Source: Marichromatium gracile (GTDB lineage: Bacteria > Pseudomonadota > Gammaproteobacteria > Chromatiales > Chromatiaceae). From it: 64,000 nt of DNA. The DNA is taken from assembly GCF_004343155.1 (NCBI RefSeq), contig NZ_SMDC01000010.1:1-64000 (forward strand), written 5' to 3'. Position 1 is the stretch's first letter. Each line of letters opens with the position of its first letter. The translations under genes were made by a program, and so were the position numbers. The notes beneath the pieces are model-generated. The model was not told the DNA's origin. It saw only the letters and a program-made list of their open reading frames with translations, and ran no database searches. This document shows, one piece after another, positions 45,365 through 54,774 of this stretch.

Positions 45365-45410
45365 AAAAAAACCGCCTCGGTGGAGGCGTCATGACGCCTC
45401 CACCTGGCGG
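45365..45410 (-). terminator. Intrinsic terminator of ppiD
   Basis: On the minus strand ccgcc..ggcgg and an inner perfect 22-bp palindrome (tggaggcgtca/tgacgcctcca, 45381-45402) form a long hairpin followed by TTTTTTT (45365-45371). This is a strong rho-independent terminator. Confidence 0.88.
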
Positions 45411-45502
45411 TTCGATCGCATATCGCTTGATGGCTCAGCAGCGACGGCGCGCATCGCTCGGGCCACCGACCGCGTGGCCGGTGCCTGAGCGAAGTCGCGA
45501 GG

Positions 45503-47428
45503 TCAGAGCTGGTCGTCGTCCACGCTCAGGGGCTCGCGGGTGATCTCGGCGCGACGCTCGATGTCGGCGAGCACCACATCATAGAGATCACGCCCGGCGA
45601 GTTCGGCGAGCAGTCCGGCCTCCGGGATGGTCGCGCCCTCGCCACCGACCGTCACCTCGCCATCCTCGACCTGGGTCAGCCGCACCACCACGGCATCGCC
45701 GTCGGCAAGCGCCACCGCCTCCAGCTCGGCCTCGCCGGATTGCGGCGCTGGCAGCTTGAAGGCGAGATCGAGCACCGCTTCGGGCAACACCGCGCCGCGC
45801 CCGACCAGCCCGACCGATTCGATCACCGCCGCAGCCATCGCCTCGGACCACTCGGCCTCACCGTCGCGCACCTGGGCGAGCGCCGCCTCCGCCGCGGCCA
45901 TCGCGGCCTGCTGCGCGCGCTGCTCACGCAGCGCGGCGACGATCTCCTCGCGCACCGTCTCGAGCGGGCGCTGCGCCGACTCGCGATGATCGCGCACCCG
46001 CACCACCACGGCGCTGAGCCGCTCGTGATCGGGCTCGATCAGCTCGCTGTTGTTGCCCTCGACCAGCACCTCGTCGCTGAAGGCCGCCGACAGCACACCG
46101 GGCTCGGCGAGCAGTCCCTCGCCACCCTCGCGTCCGATCCAATCGCTCTGACGCAACTCCAGGCCGAGCTCCTCGACCACCGGCTCGAGGCTGTCCGGAC
46201 GCTCGTAGGAGAGGGTTGCGAGGCGCTCGCCGAGATCGTAATAGAGCGACTCGGCCTGGGCACGCGCCTGCTCTTCGTGCAGCTGCTCACGGACCGCCTC
46301 GAACGGCTGGGTCTCGCCGGGGCGGACCGCCTCGACCTCGATCAGGTGATAGCCGAAACGGGTCCGCACCGGCTCGCTCAGTCCACCCTCGGGCAGCGAG
46401 AACACCGCCTCGTCGAACACCGGATCCATCATCCCCGGCTCGATCAGACCGAGTTCGCCACCCTCGGCGGCGCTACCGGGGTCGTCCGAGTGCTCGGCGG
46501 CGAGATCGGCGAAGGATTCGCCCTCGAGGATGCGCGCGCGCAGCGCCGTGATCTCGCGCTCGGCGGCGGCGACCTGTTCGTCATCGGCCTGTTGCGGCAG
46601 CGCGATCAGCAGATGACGGACCTGTCGCTGCTCGGGCATGACGAACCGCCCCTGCTCGGCGGCATAGGCCTCGCGCAGCGCCGCCTCGTCGATCTCGATG
46701 CCCTTGGCCAGTTCGGCGACGTCGAGGACCACGTAATCGAGCTTGACCTGCTCGGGGCTGCGGAAACGCTCGGCGTGTTCCTGGTAGTAGGTCTCGATCG
46801 TCTCGTCGGCGAGCGGCTCGTCGCTCAGATAATCGGCGGCGGCAAAGCGCGCATAGTCGATGTCGCGCTGCTGTGCGGAGAGACGCTGGAACTGCTCGAG
46901 TTCGAGACGGGTCGGGAACTCGCTGGCCACCACCGCGCGGATCAGCTGGGTGCCGGTCAGCTGCCGGCGCAGCTGCTCGACGAACTGCTGCTCGCTCATC
47001 CCCTGCAGTTGCAGCAGGCGCTGGAAGGCCTCGTTGTCGAAGCGACCATCACGCTGAAAGGCCGGCTCGGAGAGGATGCGCAGCTTGAGCTCCTGATCCG
47101 AGACACGCAGCCCCAGACGCTGCGAGACGTCGATCAGCAGCACCTCGCGGATCATCTCCTCGCGCACCATGCGGCGCAGCTCGGCGCTGTCGAAGGCGGC
47201 AGGGTCATAGGCGGCGCCGAGACGCTCGCGTAGCTCCATGCGGGTCTGCTGGACCCGACGATCGAGATCGCGCTCGGTGAGTTCGACACCATTGACGGTG
47301 GCCGTCACCGTCTCGCCATTGATGCCGAGATAGGACTGGATGCCCCAGAGCGCGAACGGAATACTGATCAAGATGACGATGACCCAGGCGATCCAGCCCT
47401 GGGCACGATCCCTGATGGATTGAAGCAT
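45503..47428 (-). CDS. ppiD: Peptidyl-prolyl cis-trans isomerase/chaperone PpiD
   Basis: A 641-aa inner-membrane-anchored periplasmic chaperone near the Sec translocon. One N-terminal helix (about 12-34, WIAWVIVILISIPFALWGIQ) is followed by a SurA-type N-domain, a parvulin domain (MPEQRQVRHLLIALPQ to TRFGYHLIEVEAV, about 265-360) and a C-terminal domain. It lies downstream of hupB and two tRNAs, but a terminator separates it from them. Confidence 0.94.
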   Translation of the reverse strand: MLQSIRDRAQGWIAWVIVILISIPFALWGIQSYLGINGETVTATVNGVELTERDLDRRVQQTRMELRERLGAAYDPAAFDSAELRRMVREEMIREVLLIDVSQRLGLRVSDQELKLRILSEPAFQRDGRFDNEAFQRLLQLQGMSEQQFVEQLRRQLTGTQLIRAVVASEFPTRLELEQFQRLSAQQRDIDYARFAAADYLSDEPLADETIETYYQEHAERFRSPEQVKLDYVVLDVAELAKGIEIDEAALREAYAAEQGRFVMPEQRQVRHLLIALPQQADDEQVAAAEREITALRARILEGESFADLAAEHSDDPGSAAEGGELGLIEPGMMDPVFDEAVFSLPEGGLSEPVRTRFGYHLIEVEAVRPGETQPFEAVREQLHEEQARAQAESLYYDLGERLATLSYERPDSLEPVVEELGLELRQSDWIGREGGEGLLAEPGVLSAAFSDEVLVEGNNSELIEPDHERLSAVVVRVRDHRESAQRPLETVREEIVAALREQRAQQAAMAAAEAALAQVRDGEAEWSEAMAAAVIESVGLVGRGAVLPEAVLDLAFKLPAPQSGEAELEAVALADGDAVVVRLTQVEDGEVTVGGEGATIPEAGLLAELAGRDLYDVVLADIERRAEITREPLSVDDDQL

Positions 47429-47457
47429 GGCGGTCGATCCAAACGAAGGTGTGGGCC

Positions 47458-47491
47458 AAAAAAAAACGGGGCACCCTTGCGGATGCCCCGT
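47458..47491 (-). terminator. Intrinsic terminator of the tRNA-Val/tRNA-Asp unit
   Basis: Stem acggggca/tgccccgt with a 10-nt loop; on the minus strand it is followed by at least 8 T (47458-47465). The opposite strand also ends in TTTTT, so it is potentially bidirectional. It sits 30 bp before the ppiD start. Confidence 0.88.
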
Positions 47492-47503
47492 TTTTATCGA
47501 ATT

Positions 47504-47580
47504 TGGCGGAGCGGACGGGACTCGAACCCGCGACCCCCGGCGTGACAGGCCGGTATTCTAACCAACTGAACTACCGCTCC
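47504..47580 (-). tRNA. tRNA-Asp (GTC)
   Basis: The minus strand folds as a 77-nt tRNA: acceptor stem GGAGCGG/CCGCTCC, discriminator G, encoded CCA, T-arm GGTTCGAGTCC and anticodon GTC in GCCTGTCACGC. Confidence 0.97.
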
Positions 47581-47638
47581 AGAAGAATTGCCATTATACT
47601 GCAATTTTTTTTCTTTGCAACACCTTTTTTTTCGGTGT

Positions 47639-47714
47639 TGGTGGGTGCTACAGGGATCGAACCTGTGACCCTCGCCTTGTAAGGGCGATGCTCTCCCAGC
47701 TGAGCTAAGCACCC
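47639..47714 (-). tRNA. tRNA-Val (TAC)
   Basis: The minus strand folds as a 76-nt tRNA: acceptor stem GGGTGCT/AGCACCC, discriminator A, encoded CCA, T-arm GGTTCGATCCC and anticodon TAC in CCTTACAAG. It lies 51 bp after hupB, so it may be cotranscribed with it. Confidence 0.97.
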
Positions 47715-47765
47715 CACCCTTCGGCTTGGGAGGAAGTTTTTATCCTTCCCCCCGAAGGCGAAGCG

Positions 47766-48038
47766 CTATTGTACGGCATCCTTGAGCGCTTTGCCAGCCT
47801 TGAATGCAGGCGTCTTCGATGCCTTGATCTCGATGGTCGCGCCGGTCTGCGGGTTGCGGCCGGTACGGGCGGCACGCTCCTTGACGCTGAAGGTGCCGAA
47901 GCCGATCAGCGACACGGTACCGCCGTCCTTGAGGGTCACGGCGACCGAGTCGGTGAAGGCATCGAGGGCACGGGCTGCCGCAGCCTTGGAGATATCCGCG
48001 GCATCCGCCATGGCTTCGATGAGGTCGGATTTGTTCAT
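47766..48038 (-). CDS. hupB: DNA-binding protein HU-beta
   Basis: A 90-aa nucleoid protein. [20 protein letters not shown], the conserved core [20 protein letters not shown] and the tail [11 protein letters not shown] are canonical. The start MNKSDL at 48038 is supported by AGGGGG 4 nt upstream; the longer in-frame extension has no HU homology. It lies downstream of lon, as in most gammaproteobacteria, with a promoter candidate upstream. Confidence 0.96.
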   Translation of the reverse strand: MNKSDLIEAMADAADISKAAAARALDAFTDSVAVTLKDGGTVSLIGFGTFSVKERAARTGRNPQTGATIEIKASKTPAFKAGKALKDAVQ

Positions 48039-48160
48039 TGATCCCCCTGTTACCTGTCTCGTTTGGTACACACTGACTGCGCGACGACGATGAGGCGGAT
48101 GCCACGCATCGGACGCGGGGCCGGAGACCCCTGTGCGCAAGCCTTCTTCAAGATTGACGC

Positions 48161-48189
48161 ATGCTAAATCGGAGTCCATGCGAGGGCAA
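48161..48189 (-). promoter_or_regulatory. Candidate sigma70 promoter of hupB
   Basis: On the minus strand TTGCCC (48184-48189) and TAGCAT (48161-48166) are 17 bp apart, about 120 bp before the hupB start. Confidence 0.5.
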
Positions 48190-48425
48190 CCGGCTTTTCT
48201 GCCTGTTGGTCACAAAAACCCGCCGTTAAGCAGAGCCGCGGCACTTGACATGGCAGATTAGCCATCATGAGCAGACACAATCACCGTGCCAGCACCGCTG
48301 ATGACCTTAACAATCGAATCGGACTCCGTCGATACAACAGAGCAAATGATCGCCGCCGACGCACCGTCCGCCCCCCTGGGGCATCGGACGATGGGCCGGA
48401 GCGGGAACATCGATCGCGGTGTTGA

Positions 48426-48454
48426 TCGGCACCCCGGATGGGTGCGGGTGCCGA
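48426..48454 (-). terminator. Hairpin 3' of lon
   Basis: tcggcaccc/gggtgccga is a perfect 9-bp stem with an 11-nt loop, about 25 bp after the lon stop on the minus strand. No T-tract follows, so termination may be partial. Confidence 0.45.
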
Positions 48455-48478
48455 CCCGACGGCGACATGCCCATCACA

Positions 48479-50920
48479 TCAGTGATGCAGCGGCGCCCCC
48501 TGATCTCGAGCACCCTCGGCCGAGTCGGCCGACTCCTCCTCGGCCTCCTTGGCCTCGGCCGACTCCCCGGCGGGGCGCGGCGGTTCGACCAGGGCGATAT
48601 CGAGGACCTCGTCGATCCAGCGCACCGGATGGATCTCCAGATGCTGCTTGATGTTCTTGGGGATCTCGACCAGGTCGCGCTCGTTCTCCAGCGGGATGAT
48701 CACTTCCTCGATCCCACCGCGATGCGCGGCGAGCAGCTTCTCCTTGAGCCCGCCGATCGGCAACACCTCGCCGCGCAGGGTGATCTCGCCGGTCATCGCC
48801 ACCGTCGAGCGCACCGGGATCTTGGTCAGCGCCGAGACCAACGCGGTGCACATGGCCACGCCCGCGCTCGGACCATCCTTGGGGGTCGCGCCCTCGGGGA
48901 CGTGGATATGGACATCGAAGGTGCTGTGGAAGTCGGTCGGCACCCCAAGCCCCTCGGCACGCGAGCGCACCACGGTCATCGCCGCCTGGATCGACTCCTG
49001 CATCACATCACCGAGCTGACCGGTATAGCTGAGCTTGCCCTTACCCGGCATCAACGCCGACTCGATCTGCAACAGCTCGCCGCCGACCTCGGTCCAGGCC
49101 AGGCCGGTGACCTGACCGACCTGGTCGTGCTCCTCGGCGCGGCCGTAGCGATAGCGCTGCACCCCGAGATACTTCTCCAGTGACTTGGCGGTCACCGTGG
49201 TGGCGCTGTCGCGCTTCTTCAGCAGCACCTCCTTGACCACCTTGCGGCACACCTTGGAGATCTCGCGCTCGAGGTTACGCACCCCGGCCTCGCGGGTGTA
49301 GTGACGGATGATGTCGCGCAGCGCCGCCTCGCGGATCACCAGCTCACCGGGCTTGAGACCATTGTTCTTGGTCTGCTTGGGGATCAGGTAGCGCTCGGCG
49401 ATGGCGACCTTCTCGTCCTCGGTGTAGCCCGAGAGCCGGATCACCTCCATCCGATCGAGCAGCGCCGGGGGGATGTTGAGGGTGTTGGCGGTGCCGACGA
49501 ACATCACCTCGGAGAGGTCGAAGTCGACCTCCAGGTAATGATCGGCAAAGGCGTGGTTCTGCTCCGGGTCGAGGACCTCGAGCAGCGCCGAGGCCGGGTC
49601 GCCACGGAAGTCCATCGCCATCTTGTCGATCTCGTCGAGCAGGAAGAGCGCGTTGCGCGAACCGGCCTTGGAGAGGTTCTGGATGATCTTGCCCGGCAGC
49701 GCACCGATATAGGTGCGCCGGTGCCCCCGGATCTCAGCCTCGTCGCGCACCCCACCGAGCGACATGCGCACGAACTTGCGGTTGGTGGCGCGGGCGATCG
49801 ACTGACCGAGCGAGGTCTTGCCGACACCGGGCGGACCGACCAGGCACAGGATCGGGCCCTTGAGCTTGCGCACCCGCTGCTGCACGGCGAGGTACTCGAG
49901 GATGCGCTCCTTGACCCGATCGAGCCCGTAGTGGTCCTTGTCGAGCACCGCCTCGGCGACCTTGATGTCGTTACGGATACGCGAGCGCTTCTTCCACGGC
50001 ACCTGCACCAGGGTCTCGATATAGTTGCGCACCACCGTCGCCTCGGCCGACATCGGCGACATCAGCTTGAGCTTGTTGAGCTCGGACTGGGCCTTGTTGT
50101 GCGCCTCGCGAGGCATCTTCGCCTCCTCGATGCGCTTGGCCAGGTCCTCGATCTCGTTGGGGGCGTCCTCGAGCTCGCCGAGCTCCTTCTGGATCGCCTT
50201 CATCTGCTCGTTGAGATAGTACTCGCGCTGGTTCTTCTCCATCTGGCGCTTGACGCGCCCGCGGATGCGCTTCTCCATCTGCAGGATGTCGTTCTCCGAC
50301 TCCATCAGCCCCATCAGGTGCTCGATGCGCAGCTGCACATCGGTCATCTCCAGCACGCGCTGCTTCTCGTCGAGCTTCAGCGACATGTGCGCGGCCATGG
50401 TGTCGGCCAGACGACCGGCCTCGTCGATGCTCGAGAGCGAGGTCAGCACCTCGGGCGGCACCTTCTTGTTGAGCTTGACGTACTGATCGAACAGCCCGAC
50501 GGCCGAGCGCATCAGCACCTCCTGCTCGCGCTCGTCGGTCTCGAGCGTCTCCTCGAGCGGCTCGATGACCGCGGAGAAGGCGTCATCGGTGGTGAGGAAA
50601 CGCTCGATGCGGGCACGCTGGTTGCCTTCGACCAGCACCTTGACGGTGCCGTCGGGCAGCTTGAGCAGTTGCAGGATATTGGCCAGGGTGCCGATCTCGT
50701 GCAGATCCTTGACCTCGGGGTCGTCGACCTCGGCACTCTTCTGTGCGATCAGCAGGATCTGCTTGTCGCTCGCCATGGCGGTATCGAGCGCGCGAATCGA
50801 CTTGTCGCGCCCGACGAACAATGGAATCACCATGTGCGGATAGACGACGACGTCGCGCAGCGGCAGCACCGGCAGCTCCTGCGGAGTCGAGGATGTCAGG
50901 TTGGAATCGTGTTGCGCCAT
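48479..50920 (-). CDS. lon: ATP-dependent protease Lon
   Basis: An 813-aa AAA+ protease. The N-domain begins [20 protein letters not shown]. The ATPase has Walker [19 protein letters not shown]. The protease dyad is Ser685 in PKDGPSAG and Lys728 in [13 protein letters not shown]. The acidic tail ends GAPLHH. It degrades damaged and regulatory proteins in the cytoplasm. Order tig-clpP-clpX-lon-hupB is the usual one. A possible heat-shock promoter lies near 51037-51064. Confidence 0.97.
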   Translation of the reverse strand: MAQHDSNLTSSTPQELPVLPLRDVVVYPHMVIPLFVGRDKSIRALDTAMASDKQILLIAQKSAEVDDPEVKDLHEIGTLANILQLLKLPDGTVKVLVEGNQRARIERFLTTDDAFSAVIEPLEETLETDEREQEVLMRSAVGLFDQYVKLNKKVPPEVLTSLSSIDEAGRLADTMAAHMSLKLDEKQRVLEMTDVQLRIEHLMGLMESENDILQMEKRIRGRVKRQMEKNQREYYLNEQMKAIQKELGELEDAPNEIEDLAKRIEEAKMPREAHNKAQSELNKLKLMSPMSAEATVVRNYIETLVQVPWKKRSRIRNDIKVAEAVLDKDHYGLDRVKERILEYLAVQQRVRKLKGPILCLVGPPGVGKTSLGQSIARATNRKFVRMSLGGVRDEAEIRGHRRTYIGALPGKIIQNLSKAGSRNALFLLDEIDKMAMDFRGDPASALLEVLDPEQNHAFADHYLEVDFDLSEVMFVGTANTLNIPPALLDRMEVIRLSGYTEDEKVAIAERYLIPKQTKNNGLKPGELVIREAALRDIIRHYTREAGVRNLEREISKVCRKVVKEVLLKKRDSATTVTAKSLEKYLGVQRYRYGRAEEHDQVGQVTGLAWTEVGGELLQIESALMPGKGKLSYTGQLGDVMQESIQAAMTVVRSRAEGLGVPTDFHSTFDVHIHVPEGATPKDGPSAGVAMCTALVSALTKIPVRSTVAMTGEITLRGEVLPIGGLKEKLLAAHRGGIEEVIIPLENERDLVEIPKNIKQHLEIHPVRWIDEVLDIALVEPPRPAGESAEAKEAEEESADSAEGARDQGAPLHH

Positions 50921-51046
50921 GGAAACCCGTTCTCATTGAAAGCGACGGCCCGCGGGGCCGTGGTCGGTACGATCGGGCCGAGCCCAGAGACCGTTCCACG
51001 GACGCCGACGTCGGTACGATTGGATGATGGGGAAAGGATCGGGGCG

Positions 51047-51072
51047 GCCGGCGCGCAGTTCAACGCGCCGGC
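51047..51072 (-). terminator. Hairpin between clpX and lon
   Basis: gccggcgcg/cgcgccggc is a perfect 9-bp stem with an 8-nt loop, 79 bp after the clpX stop. The tail is only weakly T-rich. A second, smaller hairpin (acggccc/gggccgt) is at 50945-50961 in the same leader. Confidence 0.4.
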
Positions 51073-51150
51073 GCGCCTGGATTGGGGGGCGGGCGGACAG
51101 TCCAGCGGCGGGTGTCCGTCCGCCTCCTGGGGGTGGGACAGCGCGATCGA

Positions 51151-52416
51151 TCAGTCTCCCGATGCCGCCTGCTTCTCCATCCCGTCGTAGATCAGGAACG
51201 GCTTGTTCTCACCGGCGATCACCGAAGCGTCGATGACGACCTTGCTGACATGCTCCATGGAGGGCAGCTCGTACATGGTGTCGAGCAGCACCTGCTCCAT
51301 GATCGTCCGCAGGCCGCGGGCCCCGGTCTTGCGCTCCATCGCCTTGGTGGCGATCGCGCGCAGCGCGTCCTCACGCAGCTCGATCTCGACGTCCTCCATC
51401 TCGAACAGGCGCGCGTACTGACGCACCAGCGAGTGTTTGGGCTCGGTGAGGATGCGCATCAGCGCCGCCTCGTCGAGTTCCTCGAGGGTCGCCATCACCG
51501 GCAGTCGACCGACGAACTCGGGGATCAGGCCGTAGCGGATCAGGTCCTCGGGCTCGACGCCGCTGAGCAGCTCGCCGATCATCCGCCCGTCATCCTTGCT
51601 GTGGACCTCGGCGGAGAAGCCGATACCGGTCTTGCGCGAACGATTCTGGATGATCTTGTCGAGCCCGGCGAAGGCACCACCGACGATGAACAGGATGTTG
51701 GAGGTGTCGACCTGGAGGAATTCCTGCTGCGGATGCTTGCGCCCACCCTGCGGCGGCACCGAGGCGACGGTCCCCTCGATGAGCTTGAGCAGTGCCTGCT
51801 GCACGCCCTCGCCCGAGACGTCACGGGTGATCGAGGGGTTGTCCGACTTGCGCGAGATCTTGTCGATCTCGTCGATGTAGACGATGCCGTTCTGCGCCTT
51901 GTCGACGTCGTAATCACACTTCTGCAGCAGCTTCTGGATGATGTTCTCGACGTCCTCGCCGACATAACCCGCCTCGGTGAGGGTGGTGGCATCGGCGATG
52001 GTGAAGGGGACGTTGAGCAGTCGCGCCAGGGTCTCGGCGAGCAGCGTCTTGCCGGAGCCGGTGGGGCCGATCAGCAGGATGTTGCTCTTGGCGATCTCGA
52101 TGTCTTCCTTGGCCTCGGCGACCTCGAGACGCTTGTAATGGTTGTAGACGGCGACCGAGAGCACCTTCTTGGCGAACTCCTGGCCGACGACGAACTCATC
52201 GAGACGCGCCTTGATCTCACGCGGCTTGGGAAGACTGCTGGCGGCCTCGCCGACGCCCTCTTGCATCTCCTCGCGGATGATGTCGTTACACAGCTCGACG
52301 CACTCGTCGCAGATGAACACGGACGGCCCTGCGATGAGCTTGCGGACTTCATGCTGACTCTTGCCACAGAACGAACAGTAGAGCAGCTTGCCTTCGTCGC
52401 TCTTGTTTCCACTCAT
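51151..52416 (-). CDS. clpX: ATP-dependent Clp protease ATP-binding subunit ClpX
   Basis: A 421-aa AAA+ unfoldase that feeds substrates to ClpP. The N-terminal zinc-binding domain has Cys14, Cys17, Cys36 and Cys39. Walker A is [18 protein letters not shown], and [10 protein letters not shown] and the IGF-type loop (KTGIGFSAE) for ClpP docking are present. GGAGAG precedes the ATG. It follows clpP on the same strand. Confidence 0.97.
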   Translation of the reverse strand: MSGNKSDEGKLLYCSFCGKSQHEVRKLIAGPSVFICDECVELCNDIIREEMQEGVGEAASSLPKPREIKARLDEFVVGQEFAKKVLSVAVYNHYKRLEVAEAKEDIEIAKSNILLIGPTGSGKTLLAETLARLLNVPFTIADATTLTEAGYVGEDVENIIQKLLQKCDYDVDKAQNGIVYIDEIDKISRKSDNPSITRDVSGEGVQQALLKLIEGTVASVPPQGGRKHPQQEFLQVDTSNILFIVGGAFAGLDKIIQNRSRKTGIGFSAEVHSKDDGRMIGELLSGVEPEDLIRYGLIPEFVGRLPVMATLEELDEAALMRILTEPKHSLVRQYARLFEMEDVEIELREDALRAIATKAMERKTGARGLRTIMEQVLLDTMYELPSMEHVSKVVIDASVIAGENKPFLIYDGMEKQAASGD

Positions 52417-52607
52417 CGGGAATAGCTCTCCGGGGGGTCGGTTGGGGATGGGGATCGGACAATCCCCATCGAGGCGAATTCAATCATAACGGTTTGCGCT
52501 TATATGGCAAGAGAGTGAAGAGACGAAGGCTTGGCGGTCGTCACACTCCGGTGACGCCCGACAAGCCCCCTGACTCCGACCGCTTGCGACGTCGCGCGTC
52601 GCGCCAC

Positions 52608-53252
52608 TTACTCCTTGCCGGAGGCGGCACCTCGCTCGCTGATGACGCGATCGATCAGCCCATAGGCCTGGGCCGCTTCGCCACCCATGAAGCGGTCGCG
52701 CTCGGTGTCCTCGGCGATCTTCTCGACCGACTGACCGGTGTGCTCGGCGAGGATCTGGTTGAGACGCTCGCGGATGTAGAGGATCTCGCGGGCGTGGATA
52801 TCGATATCGGAGGCCTGCCCCTGGAAGCCGCCGAGCGGCTGATGGATCATCATCCGCGAATGCGGCAGGCAGTAGCGCTTGCCCGCGGCGCCGCCGGCGA
52901 GCAGCAGCGCGCCCATGCTCGCCGCCTGACCGATGCACATGGTGCTGACGTCGGGGCGGATGAAACGCATGGTGTCGTAGATCGCCAGGCCCGCGGTGAC
53001 CGCGCCACCGGGCGAGTTGATATAGAGATGGATATCCTTGTCCGGATTCTCCGACTCCAGGAACAACAGCTGCGCGACCACCAGGTTGGCCATGTGGTCC
53101 TCGACCGGGCCGACCAGGAAGATCACGCGCTCCTTCAGCAGGCGCGAATAGATGTCGAACGAGCGCTCGCCGCGGGCGGTCTGCTCGATGACCATCGGCA
53201 CCAGCCCCAGTGCCTCGGGCCTCCAGTCGGTGCGGCTCTCGATGTTGCTCAT
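52608..53252 (-). CDS. clpP: ATP-dependent Clp protease proteolytic subunit
   Basis: A 214-aa serine protease forming two heptameric rings. The catalytic triad is Ser112 in GQAASMGA, His137 in MMIHQPLGG and Asp186. The start MSNIESR at 53252 is chosen because the usual propeptide-like N-terminus follows; an upstream in-frame ATG adds 22 unlikely residues. It lies between tig and clpX. Confidence 0.97.
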   Translation of the reverse strand: MSNIESRTDWRPEALGLVPMVIEQTARGERSFDIYSRLLKERVIFLVGPVEDHMANLVVAQLLFLESENPDKDIHLYINSPGGAVTAGLAIYDTMRFIRPDVSTMCIGQAASMGALLLAGGAAGKRYCLPHSRMMIHQPLGGFQGQASDIDIHAREILYIRERLNQILAEHTGQSVEKIAEDTERDRFMGGEAAQAYGLIDRVISERGAASGKE

Positions 53253-53332
53253 GGGATACGCCTTCAACTCTCTGCGGATTGGCTTCTGGAAGGCGTCCGC
53301 CGTCACCGGCGGACGCATCGCGTGGGTGTCGA

Positions 53333-54631
53333 TCAGCCCGCGGCGCCCGGGTTGGTCAGCGCCTCGAAGCTGGTTTCCTCGTCCTCGACCGAGACCTGGC
53401 CGAGCACCAGGTCGACCACCTGGGACTCGAGCACCGCGGCCTCGAGCGCGGCCATGCGGCCACGCTCGGCCTTGTAGTAGTCGATCACCGCCTGCGGGTT
53501 CTCGTAGGTGGCGGCCATCTCGTCGAGCATCGCCTGGACGCGGTCCTGATCGGCCTTGAGCTCGTTTTGCTTGACCAGCTCGCCGATGATCAGACCGAGG
53601 GCGACACGGCGACGCGCCGGCTCCTCGAACAGCGCGTCGGGCAACTGCACCTCGCCCTGGGCGCCCACCGAGCGACGCATCTCCTCCTGCATCGAGGCGA
53701 TCTCGTCGCGCACCAGCGCCTGCGGCACCTCGACCGGATTGGCCTCCATCAGCAGGTCCATCACTGCTTCCTTGGTGCGGGCCTCGAGACGCTGTTTCAA
53801 CTCGCGCGCCATGTTCTCGCGCACATCGTTCTTGAAGCGCTCGACGTCGCCGTCCTCGATGCCGAAGCGCTTGACGAACTCGCCATCGACCTCGGGCAGG
53901 GTCGGCTCGGCGACCTGGCTGACGGTGATCTCGAAGCTCGCCGGCTTGCCGGCCAGCGCCTCGACCTGATACTCCTCGGGGAAGGTCACCTCGACGGTCC
54001 GGGTCTCGCCGGCGGCGGCGCCGACCAGACCGTCCTCGAAGCCGGGGATCATCCGCCCGGAGCCGAGCTCGAGCTCGACGTCAGCGGCCGAGCCACCCTC
54101 GAAGGCCTCGCCGTCGATGGTGCCGGCGAAGGAGATGGTGAGCTGATCGCCCTGCTCGGCGGCGCGCTCGACCGGGGTCCAGGTCTTGTGCTGGTCGCGC
54201 AGCCGCTCGATCAGCGCGTCGAGATCAGTCTCGGCGAGCTCGCAGACCGGACGCTTGAGTGCGCGGCCCTCGAGTGCAGCCAGCTCCACCTCGGGCATCA
54301 CCTCGAAGGTGGCGACATAGGCGAAACGACCGGCCTCGACGTCGATCTCGGGCTCGACCTCCGGCTGACCGGCCGGACGCAGCGACTCCTGGGTGAGCGC
54401 CTCGTAGAAGCTCGCTTGCACCTGCTCGCCGAACACCTCCTCGAGGACCTGGGCGCCGTAACGCTTGCGCACCAGCTTCATCGGCACCTTGCCGGGGCGA
54501 AAACCGGGCAGCTTGGCGCTGCGCGCGAGCTGCTGCAGACGCTGATCGACCGCACTGGTGACCTGCTCGGAGGGCAGCTCGACCTTCACACGACGCTCGA
54601 GACCCTCGCCCGATTCCACCGAAACTTGCAT
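53333..54631 (-). CDS. tig: Trigger factor
   Basis: A 432-aa ribosome-associated chaperone with PPIase activity. The ribosome-binding signature is [17 protein letters not shown] (about 42-58). The PPIase domain spans about 150-245 ([20 protein letters not shown]) and the chaperone domain follows. It is the first gene of the tig-clpP-clpX-lon series. A terminator-like hairpin sits in its leader. Confidence 0.97.
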   Translation of the reverse strand: MQVSVESGEGLERRVKVELPSEQVTSAVDQRLQQLARSAKLPGFRPGKVPMKLVRKRYGAQVLEEVFGEQVQASFYEALTQESLRPAGQPEVEPEIDVEAGRFAYVATFEVMPEVELAALEGRALKRPVCELAETDLDALIERLRDQHKTWTPVERAAEQGDQLTISFAGTIDGEAFEGGSAADVELELGSGRMIPGFEDGLVGAAAGETRTVEVTFPEEYQVEALAGKPASFEITVSQVAEPTLPEVDGEFVKRFGIEDGDVERFKNDVRENMARELKQRLEARTKEAVMDLLMEANPVEVPQALVRDEIASMQEEMRRSVGAQGEVQLPDALFEEPARRRVALGLIIGELVKQNELKADQDRVQAMLDEMAATYENPQAVIDYYKAERGRMAALEAAVLESQVVDLVLGQVSVEDEETSFEALTNPGAAG

Positions 54632-54681
54632 TGACTCATCTCCTGTCGGCGCCGGGATTCTGACCAGGCCCGCACCTTGCT

Positions 54682-54711
54682 AAAAAACGCGTGCGGGCAA
54701 GACGCCCGCAC
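54682..54711 (-). terminator. Intrinsic terminator in the tig leader
   Basis: On the minus strand GTGCGGGC-GTCTT-GCCCGCAC, an 8-bp stem, is followed by GCG and then TTTTTT (54682-54687). It lies between the end of the acyl-CoA ligase gene and tig, downstream of a promoter-like sequence, so it may terminate the upstream operon or attenuate tig. Confidence 0.75.
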
Positions 54712-54726
54712 AATCAAAAGTTGTTC

Positions 54727-54756
54727 AGTATAACGCGTGGTTTTTCGCGCCACCAA
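54727..54756 (-). promoter_or_regulatory. Promoter-like sequence upstream of tig
   Basis: On the minus strand TTGGTG (54751-54756) and TATACT (54727-54732) are 18 bp apart. Transcription would start at about 54720, upstream of the terminator-like hairpin. Confidence 0.45.
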
Positions 54757-54774
54757 GCACCATCGCACGCGAAA

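Larger units (their letters stand above)
45191..45502. other. Region between fabI and ppiD
   Basis: 312 bp between convergent genes. It holds two hairpins after fabI and the strong ppiD terminator, listed separately. The rest (45255-45364) is GC-rich with no gene. Confidence 0.6.
48039..48478. other. Intergenic region between lon and hupB
   Basis: 440 bp without a convincing gene. It holds a hupB promoter candidate and a hairpin 3' of lon, listed separately. No other signal was recognised. Confidence 0.5.

Noticed and set aside
45381-45402. 22-bp palindrome as a phage attachment site
   Set aside because: It is part of a terminator with a T7 tail, and no integrase or tRNA boundary is present.
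49301-51190. 629-aa open frame opposite lon
   Set aside because: Shadow of lon; leucine/aspartate/histidine-rich product without family features.
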